Part shown: piece after piece, positions 38,371-51,383 of the stretch | Position numbering within the stretch: position 1 is the stretch's first letter | Layout: the number at the start of each line of letters is the position of its first letter | Source: Gracilaria vermiculophylla | Taxonomy: Eukaryota > Rhodophyta > Florideophyceae > Gracilariales > Gracilariaceae | Direction: 5' to 3' | DNA length: 64,000 bases | NCBI GenBank assembly: GCA_019155205.2 | Contig: JAHNZQ020003146.1 | Coordinates: forward strand, 1,371,537 to 1,435,536 | Translations under genes and position numbers: made by a program | The notes under the pieces: model-generated | Databases searched by the model: none | What the model was told of the DNA's origin: nothing | Seen by the model: only the letters and a program-made list of their open reading frames with translations

Positions 38371-41344
38371 AGTGTTAATTTTAGGTGGCAGTATTCTTTT
38401 TTGAACTTCTTTTCCAAAGCTTTTGACCGATTCTCATTCACGCTCTGTACGTAGCTCGCATACCAAGAAAGTGGCTGGCATTTAAGAACTTATTTACTCG
38501 GTCGTATTCGCTTTCTCCATGAGTTGCAGAATCAATTTATACAGTTTCTCAACTTTTCTTCTGCATTTTGTAATTGAAGCAATAAAAGCATTTATTTTTT
38601 TGTGAAAACTATTTTGTTTTCTCGCAAAAGAACACATTTAACGCAATACAAAGGTATTCCAGCATATTACGTTGACTGATGTCATGAAGTAGAGAACTTA
38701 CGGAAGTAAAGGAAATTTACAACAATAAATATAATTCTAGGACGTGATTTATTTTTCAAAAACAATCTCTTCAACAAAGCTGTAATAATGTAGATAGACA
38801 GTAGCGAAGAGGCATGTCAAGATTTTGAGTGGCTGACATACCATTTCAGAACTGTAAAACAGGTTGGTCTTTTTGCAGAAATCTTTCGCAACTCACCAAA
38901 ATCAAAGTGACCTCCATTAAAGAACGCCACCAAAATTTTAGATATTCTGAAGTCTATTAAAGAATTTGAAGATCTTGAAATGCAACTGAAACCTTACGAT
39001 AAATCCCCACTCAATTTGGAGAAAGAAAGCGATTCACGCATTCCAACTAAAGAAATACTTAAACTTAAAAATGAACTCAAAACAATAATTTAAATGACTA
39101 CTATAAGGTATAAACGAAGAAATCAGTAGTTTAATAAGTTAAAATGCTGCATATTGTTTCAAAAAACGATAAAAAGGCTATATGCACTTGGCATTTAGGC
39201 GTTGTTTTCGAAGCAATGGCTATAATAACACATATAGATTCTTAAGAGATCCTTGAATTTATTTTTAAGATCACACTGTGAATGATTCAAACCATGAGTA
39301 TGTCAGTCTCATGTTCATTGCAAAAGACATTTTTGAGACAGCATTGATATACAGTGGCTCATGAAAAACAATTTTGAGTGGAGACTTTGAATTTCAAAGT
39401 TTTCGTCTGGATCGTTATGCAACGCATGTGATATTTCAAAACTCTTATAAGGCATGCAGAACTACATCTAAATATTAGTTTATTGGTACACTAATTCTAT
39501 ATCGTAAAATATTTAATAAACTTATCTAATTGGCACTTAAAAGCTCTGTCGTTTAAAAGTATAAACTCCTTTTTCTCATATTGAATGGCGATGAAAAGTC
39601 AGCTTAGGTTTTAGTATTTTCGACAAGCATCGATCTCTCTGTGTCAAGTATCCATGCAAATTACGTGGCACTCTACGAAAGCCTGATGATCTTTTTTTGG
39701 CTACAATAGCATTTGTAGAATAATGCCCAACCCACAGGGACCTCAGTATGAATAAAAGATACTAATGCGCTGCAGAACAATTACCATTTAACTCTAAAAC
39801 TACCAAAAAGCTTCTTCAAGTCACCAAAACAAATAAAAAATTAAACAAAGAATAAAGTGATCATAGAAAAAACATTTGGAAGGCTATCCGAATTATTATA
39901 TTATATTTAATCATATTACACATGAGGGAAAAATTTCAAAGATGGTCTGGTCATTTCATTAGCAGTAATAACGGATATTGTACGGTTCTTTATTAGGCAC
40001 TCTCTTAGAAGTGAAGGCGGTGAATATTAAAACCAAGAAAGCAGTAATCGAACGTAATTAAACTTAATGCAAGAATTGCAATAATGAAAAATAGTGTTTC
40101 AGAAAATATATGGAGATTAGCATCAGCAAGGGCCTGGACCACATTGTATCATTATTTAACCTGTTAAGAATACTGTACACTGTGGCGCAATACTTTTTTA
40201 GGTAGGGCCCTTTTTTTTAACAGAACGAAAAAACCCAAATCTTCCTTTTACAAAGTAAGCACTGCAGGGAGAGGCGGTGAGGCAGATGAAACAGGAAGAA
40301 ATTCTAGATCTTTTACTTGCGATATGAGCACAGCAACCGAAGCCTCTTTGGCTAAAACACTTCATAATTGAGTTCTAAAGCTGAAGTATACGGTCATGGC
40401 AAGCGAAGAGTGAGAAAGTTGTAAATACGAAGCAGAAGATGGTACTTATAGTATGATAAAGACGTTAAAGTAGAGCTGCATTGAGATCTCCGACGGCCTT
40501 GCGTGCTTCGCAGAATTTGAATAACTGGCGGAAATCTGAGAAACTCGTTGGGTCCAACTCACGTATTGTAGTAATGGATTCAAAAAAGAATAAAAGAAAA
40601 ATAAAAAAAGGCTAAAGAGAAATCCACAACAAGACTTCAAATCAGTCAAACGTGAACAAGATCTATGGACAGCGGCGAGGACACTTATGAAATATATTAG
40701 TGATTATTACACACCAGAGCTATAGTTTCTCTCAGCGGTAAGGCGAAGATGAGTAGTCCGTATGCGATACAGTAGTACCTTGAAGGTGAATTGAGATATC
40801 ACGAAGGCGAAAAATCCAGCCCCAAGAAAACAGTCGGGCTCGCTCTACGGAGAATTTTTCTAGAACGAAGAGCAATTATGAGTGGTAGTGCTCGGTAACT
40901 GAGTTGTTTTGCAAAGACGGAAACCTTCGTTAGCATCCATAGCAAGAAAGGATGCACTCCATATCTCGCTCATATCTTAAAAGCCGTAGACCGCCTTCCA
41001 ATGCCGAGCGATGAACCAAAAGATTTTATATGTGCAGCTGACACCGAAGCATGAGATTCACCAGCACTGCCAATCAATGAACACACGACTGTGGAACCTT
41101 CTCCGAAACGCTGTGGCACTTCTTTTTAAACTACACGGGATATGTTGCAACTACAACACAGTTAGCGCTTGTTTTATAAGCAAGTAAAAGCTTCTAGAAC
41201 GAAGTATACAACTAGAAGATTCTGGAAGCTTCTAGAAGGTTTTATAGCAGGACATGATCTGCATTTGTAATAATTTGTAATAGAAACGATATAGAACTAT
41301 ACTTTACAGTAAATATGATGTAGGACACTATATTAGAACTGAAA
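38371..41344. other. AT-rich 3-kb desert
   Basis: No ATG-initiated gene is recognised. One stretch, roughly 38800-39093 on the plus strand, reads as a continuous charged peptide (DILKSIKEFEDLEMQLKPYD ... LKLKNELKTII) with a single TGA inside and no start codon. It may be a fragment of a lost gene or element. The rest is strongly AT-rich with frequent stops. Confidence 0.35.
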
Positions 41345-41605
41345 TGAATAAGAGTAGGAAGAAGGTAGGTTGAATAAAACTTTACTTGAGGTGCACGATG
41401 CCTCTGTTGATCGAGAGCACCACACCCACATAAAGAGTTTAGATTCTCCCCATTGAAGAAATTTAGACCGGAGTTGTTCATTGTCCAGCACAGTAAGCTG
41501 AGCTGAAAAAATTTCAGAAAGTTCTAGTGACATCGATGACTTATCATTCGACGCCGCACTTAATAAATAAAGTCTAACTTGCAAAACATTTGTCACACAT
41601 TTTCC
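41345..41605 (+). repeat. LTR-like repeat Y, copy Y1
   Basis: Shares ordered blocks with 56568-56622 plus 57178-57385: GAGTAGG, TTTAATAAAA-type, GAGAGCACCAC, CTCCCCA, AAGTTCTAGTGAC and AATAAATAAAGT...TTGCAAAAC. The AATAAA near the end is what an LTR polyadenylation site looks like. It ends just left of the R2 LTR. Confidence 0.7.
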
Positions 41606-41636
41606 CTTCACAGACTATTGACGTCTTCGTCAACGA

Positions 41637-42185
41637 CATAGTTCAGTGGATCCTATGGTGATATTGTTATGAGGCTTTACGATGGAATATTCCTAAGGAG
41701 GATTCGTATTTTATCATCTGAACCGCGTGGTGCATTATTCGGCCCACGTGTGCTACAGTACCCTTGAGGAACTGTAGAATTTAGATTTTTATAGTTAATT
41801 GGTGCAGGTAATTACTACCGTAGTGAGACCTGCCGAAACGGGCTCCCGGCGTGGTACTTAATCCGCCGGTCGAGCTTCACCTCTGGAGAAATAAAACAAG
41901 CACACTTGAGTCCTCATCTGTAATTCCGGTTGGAGGCTCCTGGCTAATATCCTTTGTATCTGAGCCGCCGATCCCCAGATCGCCTCGTAGCAGCGCCCGT
42001 AGGAACATTGTCCGCCCAGTGAATCTTCTTCTCTGCTTGGTGTTTGCAAACCCCCTTTCAGGACTCCCCCAGCTCATGACAGCAATTAACGGAGACCACC
42101 TTTAGGAACTCGTGCCTTTGGAGTCAAGAGAAACTTCGAATGGACGTTCTGCGCTACCACCTCGAAAGAAGAACTGAAGGTACCA
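41637..42185 (+). repeat. LTR R2 (5' LTR of gypsy-R)
   Basis: Begins CATAGTTCAGTGG (equivalent to the TGTAGTACAGTGG of R3) and ends GGTACCA. About 549 bp, collinear with R1, R3 and R4. Confidence 0.85.
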
Positions 42186-42342
42186 CCACTGTTCTCCCAA
42201 CGTAGAATCTCAGTTTCCTGAAGGAAACGCATGAGTCACGACAGAACAGCGTTTGTAGTTTTCAACGGTCGGAACGCAACAGTGGAATTTTTCCAAAAGA
42301 GGATTCGGAAGTACAAAGAAAGCACCGTCGACCAACTCCTTT

Positions 42343-44001
42343 ATGGACCCCTCAGAACCTCCAATGGAAACCCGCTTACAGGATTCTCAATTGAACGACT
42401 CCGTTGGTGAACGCAGCATGTGCAGTGCTCCCCAGGAGATGACCGTCAGACTGGAGTACCCGGAAAGTTTCTATGGTAATCTTGGCTTCTCTGTGAAGCG
42501 TTTCAGGAATCGTCTTACGAAAGTGCACCATCGGATGCAAGCGAAATCCCCCATTAAATCTCTTGAAAACGCCGACGTTGAGGTTGAAGAACCGCACACG
42601 GCATCGCAGCCGCCACCTTAGGAGCTGGAGGGACCGAAGCACTCGGCGGTAACTCCCACCTGGAGTTCCTGACACCGCGCTTTACTGATTGGCTCTCATA
42701 TGAGCTGGTCCAAAACATTCTTGTAGGTTTGGAGACACATTTAGGAGCGCATTCCCACGCCGTTGTAGAGGAAATCGAAACGGAGAGTGCCCATCGTTCT
42801 GTGGATGGCTTGCTGGATTTGGACCCCTTCATAGAGGTGATCTCAAATTTTATACGTGCGGAGGTTCGTTCCCGAGCCGCGCAGCTGCTCCCCGCAGCGG
42901 TGTTTCAAAGTTATCCTCCCATACAGGAGAGATTCTCTCCATTGGAGGTCAGAGGGGCAAGGGAAAGTTGAGGGGATGCAAAGGAAGTTCGCCAGCTCTG
43001 GCTTGGATTTACTTGGAGGTGCCTCGACCACGACTTATATAGTGGCTCAGTCGCACCGACTAGGTTGCATTAGAAATTACACTAAAAAGGCGAGACACTC
43101 AATACTACCAATCATATTGTAACTTGACATAAATGTACTAGCCACAATTCAATAATGCTTACAACAGCAAGGCACAACAAGGCATGACAGTTCCGTACAC
43201 TCACGAGACTATGACAATGCACAAATTCACTCAACCACCTTACACTCCCTGTATTCCGCCACCACTCGTGTCCATACAGCAATGTGTGTGTATAGTTACC
43301 ATTTCGAGGCACATTACACTAGACCATATCTGGTGTACATTAAGCTGAGTATGCAATGTGTACACCTGGAAACCATATGGAAGTGAACAACGTGCCGAAT
43401 AGCACAGCTGCACAGGTGTACCACAAAAAGTCAACATTAAACACAGCCCATGGTCCCCGGAACATTTAGTTGTCACTGACAGCACAGCCACCTTATCCAA
43501 GTCTCTCTTTCAACTCCTGAGGTGACCTTAGGTAAAGAAGGACAGGATACTGCCACACCCTTTGCCAGAGAAGGAAAGGATACTGCCGTAGGGAAACGAG
43601 AACACCTCAGGAGTATTGCCATGAACCATCTGGACCTGTCGCCTTACGGAGAAGGACTGGATACCTGTCGCGAAGCTTTTCACACAAGGAAAGAAGCACA
43701 GGTCACTCCTAGGGTGAGTCGCGATGGCGGGGGTACTGTGGGGCACCCAGACAACCTACAGGAAAAACGCCGAACGAAACGGAGGGAAAACAGAAGAAAG
43801 CAGGACACCGATTCGGAGAGAATCTCAGACTCCGAGTCCGTAAAGAACTCCCGCTCGGAGGACAGTATAACTTCCAAGGAGAAAAGAAGAAAGGTCAGCA
43901 AGGTCGTCCTGCTTAATGACCTTTTCGCCAGAGTGGTGGATTATGACACCTACAGGTTGAATAATCGCTCCACTCTTTACGTTGCGTCTGTAGTTAAATG
44001 A
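42343..44001 (+). pseudogene. Gypsy-R gag-like frames
   Basis: Open pieces at 42343-42621 (MDPSEPPMETRLQD...) and 43522-44001, the latter highly charged with an Arg/Lys/Glu block and ending VVLLNDLFARVVDYDTY. Position directly after the 5' LTR argues for gag. A CxxC segment CRICLSREQVNC occurs later, near 44840. Confidence 0.45.
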
Positions 44002-45398
44002 CTGACGATGATCCAATGCCACATGAATATTCCAGTGAGAAAGCACTCCCTGTCAAGTGAAGAACACATCTCAGTGTTGAATTTTCTTCCACGCTTCCGT
44101 CCAGCCGGTAGTACTTATAGTGTCCTTCAAGGTGCGGCCGTCTGGTGCTTTCAGTTTTACCTCACAGTTCAAGCGCACTAGCTAGTGCATGCACGCCTTA
44201 CAGGCGAGAGCACCATTGTGAGTGCTTATCGAACGGAGATCTTGACGACATACCTTGAGGTGATGAACTTCTTCCTTAAAAGGCAAGTAACAGATGAGGT
44301 GATAGCCGATTCCGATGCTGAAGTCACCTTCTATAGGCAGAATACAGGAATGACCGTAATGGAGTTCTCATAGATGTTGTGGACCCAGGCTTTACGGTGT
44401 GGGAGCGCGTACTCTGATCATTAGCTAAAGTAGTTGTTTGTCGAGGGACTACTTCCCTCGATCCACGCCATGGTCCGTAATGACTTGACAATATATCCGG
44501 ATACCACCTATACGCAGCTAGCACCTATCGCAAAGTCCTATGGAGAAAACCACCGTGCCGTTAGCCGCATTTAGGCCCCACTTCCGCACAAACCAACGGC
44601 CTTGAGGAGCCGTCGGGCATCGGGTCCTACTGTGGACTTTAGCACTTCAGGGGAGGTCGACGAGCTCACGCTCGAGAGAGAGTAGGAAGTCCCTGCTCGT
44701 ATTTACCCCTCATCTCAGGTAGAATCGTTTAGAGCGCAGACACCCTCTCCTCCTACCTCGTACGCTTCGGTGGGATGCTACAAGAGTGTCCGACTCGCAA
44801 ACCTTCGGGGCTACGCACCGCCTTGCAGAATCTGCTTGTCTCGAGAGCAAGTAAACTGTACCTTTTTCACCTCGGCAATGAGTTCCACCATCGTACAGGA
44901 ACTGGAGAAGAACTTCCAGGACCTTAGGGACATACCAATGGAGAGCGGTAGTTATCGGACAGCGTATCACGATATCCTCTCCTCTCTAGGATACTACGGT
45001 TACTGTGTTTTAGTTGGAGTGAAGCCTGTCCCTCTGGCATGTGCGCTGACAGTGCACGGACCAGTTCCCTAACCTGTTCCACCTCAAGGGAACACGTCGC
45101 ATCCCAATGGGCAACCGCAGCAGCCGTTCTCAACTTGAATTGGGATCCCTTCTAACCAGAGAAGCGCTCAAGGTGACGCGTAGAGGCTCCACAGGTCTTG
45201 GTACCATCGAGACTCATCTCCTCGGAGGTCGCCTTACCGAAATGGGGAGAAGCCTTATGCACAGTCGACACTACATTGGCGGACTCCCCCACCCATTTGG
45301 ACCCAATCGACACCTCTGAAGAATCTAATTGCACCCTACGCCGTGAGAATTACAAGTCGTTTGCCTCCATAGCATGATCCCTGCTCGCCTCCATCACA

Positions 45399-45581
45399 GT
45401 GCGCGCTATCTTGGATACCGGGGCTGACCCCAATATGGTGCACACCGACATGCTCCCACGGTCTGCTTTTGGCTCCTTGAGGACTGGCAAGCTCCCTACG
45501 GTGCGCGATGCGTCGCGTCGAGCATTAAACATCCTCGGAACGATACCACTGTATTTCCGGTTGGGCTCCTTACAGGTGTAA
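45399..45581 (+). pseudogene. Gypsy-R protease
   Basis: AILDTGADPNMVHTDML is a retropepsin active site (LDTGA..n.v). The frame ends within the domain. Confidence 0.8.
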
Positions 45582-46232
45582 GTATGGTTCCTTGTGGCAA
45601 CCAACTTGGCCGCAAAATGCATATAGGGCACTTCATTTGTGGATCGGCATATACGTGCAATATACCCACTCCTGCGGAAAGTGACGTTTCACGACGCCGC
45701 CCCTGTAGGTAGCGTGTCCGCCTCTTCCGGACAGGACGCCAATGCGTGTCAAATGGGTAGTTTTCTACAGGAGACGCCATTTAATAAGCTCCAAGTGGTG
45801 AGGATAATCGAAATACCAGCGAGGACTCAGGCCAAAATTTGGGTGTTCTCGCCTGTGTCCTGCCTCACATTCATACAGGGGAATCCATATCTAATGACTA
45901 AACACTACTATTTGATGGCGAATGACACTATGAAAATAGGGCCGACTATTCCATGCACGGTCGATCTTGCTTGCCTGAAGTAGCCGCCTGGGCGGCTTTA
46001 GAAAAGGATATTTCGTCGCATTGGCACTATCCATCCCTGCAGGACTGGCTCATTTTTCTCGTATGGGAGACCTCGCGGAACACGATGAAATCGCCACAGT
46101 GGACTCCGAAGTGACATCGATGACTCCAGAAGAAAAAAAGCATGCCACTTGGCAAAAAAGGCTCCAAATTGGCAAAGTGTGTAAAGAGTGTCGCCAAAGA
46201 ATAATGGAGATGCCATTTGCCTTTGAAGACAT

Positions 46233-47472
46233 GTGATCTTGCACAACCCGATACGCCGTTTGTATGAATCTATTGACTCTTTAGGTGATGCGTCCGTTTT
46301 CTCCACACTCGATGTCAACAACCACTACTGGCAAATTGAGATGTATAAGTACTATAAGGATAAGACAATGTTCACTTCCAACTGTGGAATTTTCAGATCC
46401 CTAAGGATGCCATTTGGATTGAAAAACGCACCTGCTTCATTCCAACGAGCGGTGGACGTAATCCTGTCAAAAAGTGAAGTCGCAGTACGCCCTGGTGTTT
46501 ATCGACGATGTCATTATATACTCTTACAGCGTGGAAGAGCACTTTACGCATGTGACGCACGTGCTCCAACTCCTGAAAGATGCTGGCCTTACCTTGAAGC
46601 TGGAAACGTGTTTCATTTTCAAGTCCTCATTTGATTACCTGTAGCACATTGAGCTCCTGGGCCATCTGCAGGTTTCCAAAAAAACTTAGGACGCCATCAA
46701 GGAAGATCACCATCCCACAAACCAGACAGAGCTCTGCTCTTTTCTGGGGTTTTATAATGTATTTCGGAGGTTCTCCCCCGACTTCACTGGCATTATGATG
46801 CCGTTAAGTTGCCTCTTGTAGAAAGATAAACCGACAAAATTGGCTCTCCTGATAGACGAAGAGTATGACGCCTTTTACACCTTGAAGACGAGACTAATAG
46901 AGCCACCGATATTGGTACTCACGGAACTAAATGGCCGAATGGTGCTAGACACAGACGCCTCTCAGTATCAAGTCGGATATACCCTCCTGTAGGGACCACC
47001 AGAAGGTAGATGTAAATCTATAGGATACCGGAGTCGCAGTCTTTCACCTACGGAACGGAATTTTTCCACCTCGGAGCGCGAATTTCTCGCCATTGTTTGG
47101 GCGGTGTGGCTTTTACGCCCGTATCTGGAAGTTGCGCGTTTCACCTTAAGGACGGACCTCGCACCATTGAATTAGATACTGTGCTGGAAGGATGCTTCTG
47201 GTCGCCTGAAGAATTGGAGGCTACGCATCCTGGAGTTCGAATATGACATCTTCCACTATCCTGGCATAACACACCAGGCAGCGGACGCACTGTAACGAAT
47301 CATTACCAATGGAGAAGACATAACACTTTTGGAGGACACAATTCCGTGTCCAGTCATCGGGGATGACGAATGGAAAGAAGGACCCGAAGGAAACCTCTTG
47401 GAAGGCTCTGAACCCGAAGGCATGTTTAGTGGGCTTCGTGAGATGATGGCCTTTGTCAGGGAGAAGAAATAA
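46233..47472 (+). pseudogene. Gypsy-R reverse transcriptase and RNase H
   Basis: 46233-46480 reads IDSLGDASVFSTLDVNNHYW and MPFGLKNAPASFQRAVD. After a one-base shift the catalytic FIDD and the rest follow in one frame from 46486 to beyond 47472, through LCSFLGFYNVFRRFSPDFTG, VLDTDASQYQVGY, ERNFSTSEREFLAIVWAV and ILEFEYDIFHYPGITHQAAD. Stops in that frame are TAG at 46642, 46687, 46819, 46990 and 47173, and TAA at 47293 and 47470. Confidence 0.9.
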
Positions 47473-47782
47473 GTTCTTCCCATTACCATAGCCAAGTTCC
47501 TGAAGGAGCAGAGTACGGACGCGTACCGCAAGGAGTGTTTTTGCTACTGTGGTGGGTCTAATATATTCATTCGATGTCAACCGAGAAGGCGTACCTGTAC
47601 GCCGCGCTTCCACGAACGGTGCTTTCTGAAAGGTTCTTCCGAGCGAGGGTACTGTATCTCTAGCACTATTCTCGCCTTGCCGGGAACAGCGGTGGATCCC
47701 GTGTGTACTTTACCATGAATAGAAAGTTTTGTTCGCCGAAAGAGGGTAAAGAAGCCTTCCAAACAGTGGTGGACTGTCATTC

Positions 47783-48220
47783 ATGCACGCGGAGAGGAAT
47801 AACCTTACACAACGGACCTCGATCTCCCTCTTTCCATCTTCAGAACCTTCGGGGTTCATGGAAATGGACATTTTTGGCCCTCTTTCTAAGTCTGAGAGAA
47901 CATACCGATTTATCCTCGTAATCACCGATCGGTTTTCGAAGATCAAGCGGGCCACTCCCCTCCCGTGCACCACTGCAGCAGTAATTTTCGACACCTTTCT
48001 GGATAAGTGGGTTCACCCATATGGGATCCCGTTATACCTCCTTACGGACAACGGACGCAAGTTTGTGGCAAAGCTATTCAGCACCATCTCTGCAATGCTG
48101 GGCATTGGGCAGTTGATTACTACTGCATATGACCCCCTGACCAACGGACAGGCGGAGAGGTTTAACAAAAACATCGCCGAAAGGTTGAAACCTTATGTTG
48201 TGGATCACCAGAAGGAGTGA
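47783..48220 (+). pseudogene. Gypsy-R integrase core
   Basis: MEMDIFGPLSKSERTYRFIL followed by VITDRFSK, LLTDNGRKFVAKLF and TAYDPLTNGQAERFNK is the complete D-D-E core layout. An open piece after it (48217-48498) carries the C-terminal part and ends RRYKQDFERKVK. Confidence 0.88.
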
Positions 48221-50151
48221 GACGCATGGGTGGGATCACTCACGTTTACATACAACCTGCAGGTGCACCGCTCCACGGGAACCACCGTTTCAATCTGGTG
48301 CTCTCGCGCATTCTGTCTGGAGCCTTGATTGCGGCGGGCGCCACAGTGGACCCGGCGGATGGGCTACAGGTACCAACAGGGTCTCAAGCAAAATGCTCCA
48401 TCGTAAAGCCCTATGAAGACGCAGTCCACCTCGTAAAGAAAAGAATCAATGACTTGCAGAGGAGATATAAACAGGATTTTGAACGGAAGGTGAAATAAGG
48501 CCCTCACCTAAAGAAAGTCGATGAGTTTTTCATTGACAAACCTGCTGAGACATCCGATGAACCGTCGGACGTCACATGCAAGTTGGCACCGAACACCTCA
48601 GAGCCCTACAAAGTCCTGTAAATCTACATGGACACTTTCTCCATTGAGGTGTACGGGCTCCGAGACGTCGTCTCCCGTGATCGGGTGACGAAAGACCAGA
48701 CGCCCAGCCCTTCAGGATACCCGCCACTCCACCTCAGGGGACACACGCGTAACTTCCTCCTCCGACCACCTCAGAAGCGATAGCACCGATGGATACTGGA
48801 AATCCCATTACATCTCTCGGTGTACCATTGATGTAAGCGCCAGACACCATCATGACCCCTCAAGGTGATATCCTGTATGTGGTGGACCATATCCTCTTTC
48901 AGCGACAAATCCTTGCAGAGATACAGTACCACGTCCACTCGTACGAGTGCATCTCAAAGGTTTACACGGAAAATCCCCCGTGACACATCCGGGAGAACTT
49001 CGTCGGGAGATGCCACGCCAATCTGGAGCGGAAATGCATTTTTGCAAAGACATTTCTATTTAAAAAAGGAGGAGGGGGCGCCAAACCGGAGTTGGTTTTT
49101 GTTCTTCGCTATCTATTCCTCACCTGAAGTTCTCATTTCTGCCTCCAGACCGCCGGTTCCCACTTCTCAGACGCTTTTTTGCGGCAATTCGTGTCGCTAC
49201 ACGCTCCGGTTCGGCCCATTCGTATACCAATTACAGTTCAGTGAGCTTCTGATCCATCTCAAGGATATTTTACTTCGTCACTAGCGTAGACTAACTCCTA
49301 TCGCCAAGGTTTCTCACGCCTACAGGTCACCAAACCGCAACGCATACTCCGATTTTTGGCGAGCCTTCGCTGTTTGTGCTAGGCTCTCGAGGAACTTCTC
49401 CAGGCTCTACTTGATGGCAGCCATCGAGACTTGGTCCGCCTGTACCTCATGGAGCTCTAGGACCCAGATGCAAGCCCCGCGCAAAGCATCTACAGGAGAA
49501 GTCGGAGCAGGGCGGCTCGTCACCAGGCACGCCTGCACCATTGTCTGAAAAGCAGTAACAAGAGCCCCAAAGGATAACCCTCCCGATGGCACGCCAAAAG
49601 CAGCAGTGTCCGTCTACGGAACAACGACCACCATAGAAGAAGTCAAAGAAGGCGGACCGGCTGGGACATTGGGGTCTCAGGTAGATCATACAAGCACCGC
49701 CGTTGAGGTCGGCAGGGCAAGGGATGGAGCAGCCAACACCGAAGGTCACGGCGGCACAGGAGCCATGACGCTTCTCAGGTAAGGGGGAGTAAGTAGCACC
49801 GGGACGCTCCGCAGTTGGGGTGGCACAACCTGGGCCGAAGCAGTCGGGACGGGAGTACTCTCATCCTCTTCCACAGAAGACACATCGGCATCCACTAGGG
49901 GAGGATCCGACATCGATGCTTAAGGCTGCGTCCCAATCTCAGAAGGCGCAGCCACTTCCTGGAACGGAGTCAGTAGCGGAAGAGGCGTGTGACTGGCCAG
50001 ACTCTCTACCATGGGATCATGTGCGAGGACACGTAGCCGTGGCACCTGAGGAATCCAAAAAGTGGCAAGGCAGGGAAAGGCTGGGTAGGAACGCTCGGCA
50101 TCCCCTCTATTGGGTCTCCTTACAATGTGTTGAAAATTGTTTTCGACACAA

Positions 50152-50622
50152 TCACACCAAATGATGCACGGCATCTCGTTCTACGCAACCTGCAGATTGT
50201 AATTTAGCAGCGTCCCCGCCCCAGACTTGCTTCCTGCGGTGCCCTTTGATGAGATTCTGAATTTTGAAACAGCAAAAGATCCGGATAGTTGGCACCAACA
50301 ACGGGAGCAAACATCCGGAAGCTGACTGATACGAAGACTTCCGGTAGAGGCGATCATCGTGGCACAGAGTATAGGAAGTGATGCCCTCGTCTGCGTCCTG
50401 GAGATAAGCCGATAGGGTGCCGACCGCGAGTTCCGTCGAGGCGAGCAACATGACAAATCCTTCTGTGGAGCCATGTGAATCTATATCCTCATAGGTGTGA
50501 TACGCGACCTTGATTAGCGTTGAAATACAGTGGTTCAAAGGAACCCAATGGTCCCTCCAGGATTCGGTCAGCTTGAGGTAATACTTCGGATGTTGCCCCG
50601 AAGGCATTTCACGGAACTCCAT
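50152..50622 (-). CDS. Antisense ORF near the 3' LTR of gypsy-R
   Basis: The ATG at 50622 gives 156 codons on the strand opposite to the retroelement genes, in a stretch where sense frames are broken. The product (MEFREMPSGQHPKYYLKLTE...) has no recognised domain. It could be an accessory antisense gene of the element, a captured gene fragment, or chance. Confidence 0.25.
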   Translation of the reverse strand: MEFREMPSGQHPKYYLKLTESWRDHWVPLNHCISTLIKVAYHTYEDIDSHGSTEGFVMLLASTELAVGTLSAYLQDADEGITSYTLCHDDRLYRKSSYQSASGCLLPLLVPTIRIFCCFKIQNLIKGHRRKQVWGGDAAKLQSAGCVERDAVHHLV

Positions 50623-50684
50623 GTTGTGCCAACCATAAAAGTATCCGAAGGCATTCCGCACTCGGGTCTTCAGAAAAGAGGGTA

Positions 50685-51231
50685 TGTAGTACAGTGGTTC
50701 CTAATTTGATATTTTCAGGTGGCTTTTCAACGAGATACTCTGAAACAGGGTTTGTATTTTATTCACTGTCACGCGTGGTACATTTTTCGGCTCCCCTGTG
50801 CTACAGTATCATTAAGCAACCGTAGAATTTATATTTTTTTAGTTAAATGGTGCAGTTAACTACTACCATAAGGAGACCTGTCTAGGCAGACTTCCAGCAT
50901 GGTACTTAATCCGGTTGTCGAACGCCACCTCTGGGGAAGTAAAACAAGCACCCTTCAGTCTACGTCTACTTTCCCAGTTGGAGGCTCTCGTTTAATATCC
51001 TTAGGTTTTCAAGCCACCAATCTCCAGTTTGCCTCCTAGGGGCGCCTGGAGAATCATTGTCCGCCAAGTGATTCACCATCTCTGTTTTGTTTGCGGACCC
51101 CCTTTTAAGACTCCCCCGGCTCGTGACAGTGAAAACTGGAGACAACCTTCAGGACCTCCCACCTTTGGAGTCAAAAAAAATTCTAACGGACTTTGTGCGC
51201 TACCACCTCGAATGTAGAACTGAAGGTACCA
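50685..51231 (+). repeat. LTR R3 (3' LTR of gypsy-R)
   Basis: Begins TGTAGTACAGTGG after a purine tract and ends GGTACCA. Collinear with R2. Confidence 0.85.
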
Positions 51232-51383
51232 TAAATTATATTGCGGCAATGTTCCTGCTTGATGAATATATTCTTGCCATACTCCAGTAACGGTTCCATC
51301 TTTGTCACCAAATGATTTCTTGCTTAACCACTCAGCATCAGGGTGGGATATTCATTCATAAAAGTAAGAAACTGGTATCGTCT

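Larger units (their letters stand above)
41637..51231 (+). mobile_element. Degenerate Ty3/gypsy element between R-family LTRs (gypsy-R)
   Basis: Direct LTRs R2 (41637-42185) and R3 (50685-51231) enclose, in plus-strand order, gag-like ORFs, a DTGA protease, reverse transcriptase, RNase H and integrase. The purine run AGAAAAGAGGG directly precedes R3. No target duplication can be recognised and the two LTRs have diverged visibly, so it is old. Confidence 0.85.
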
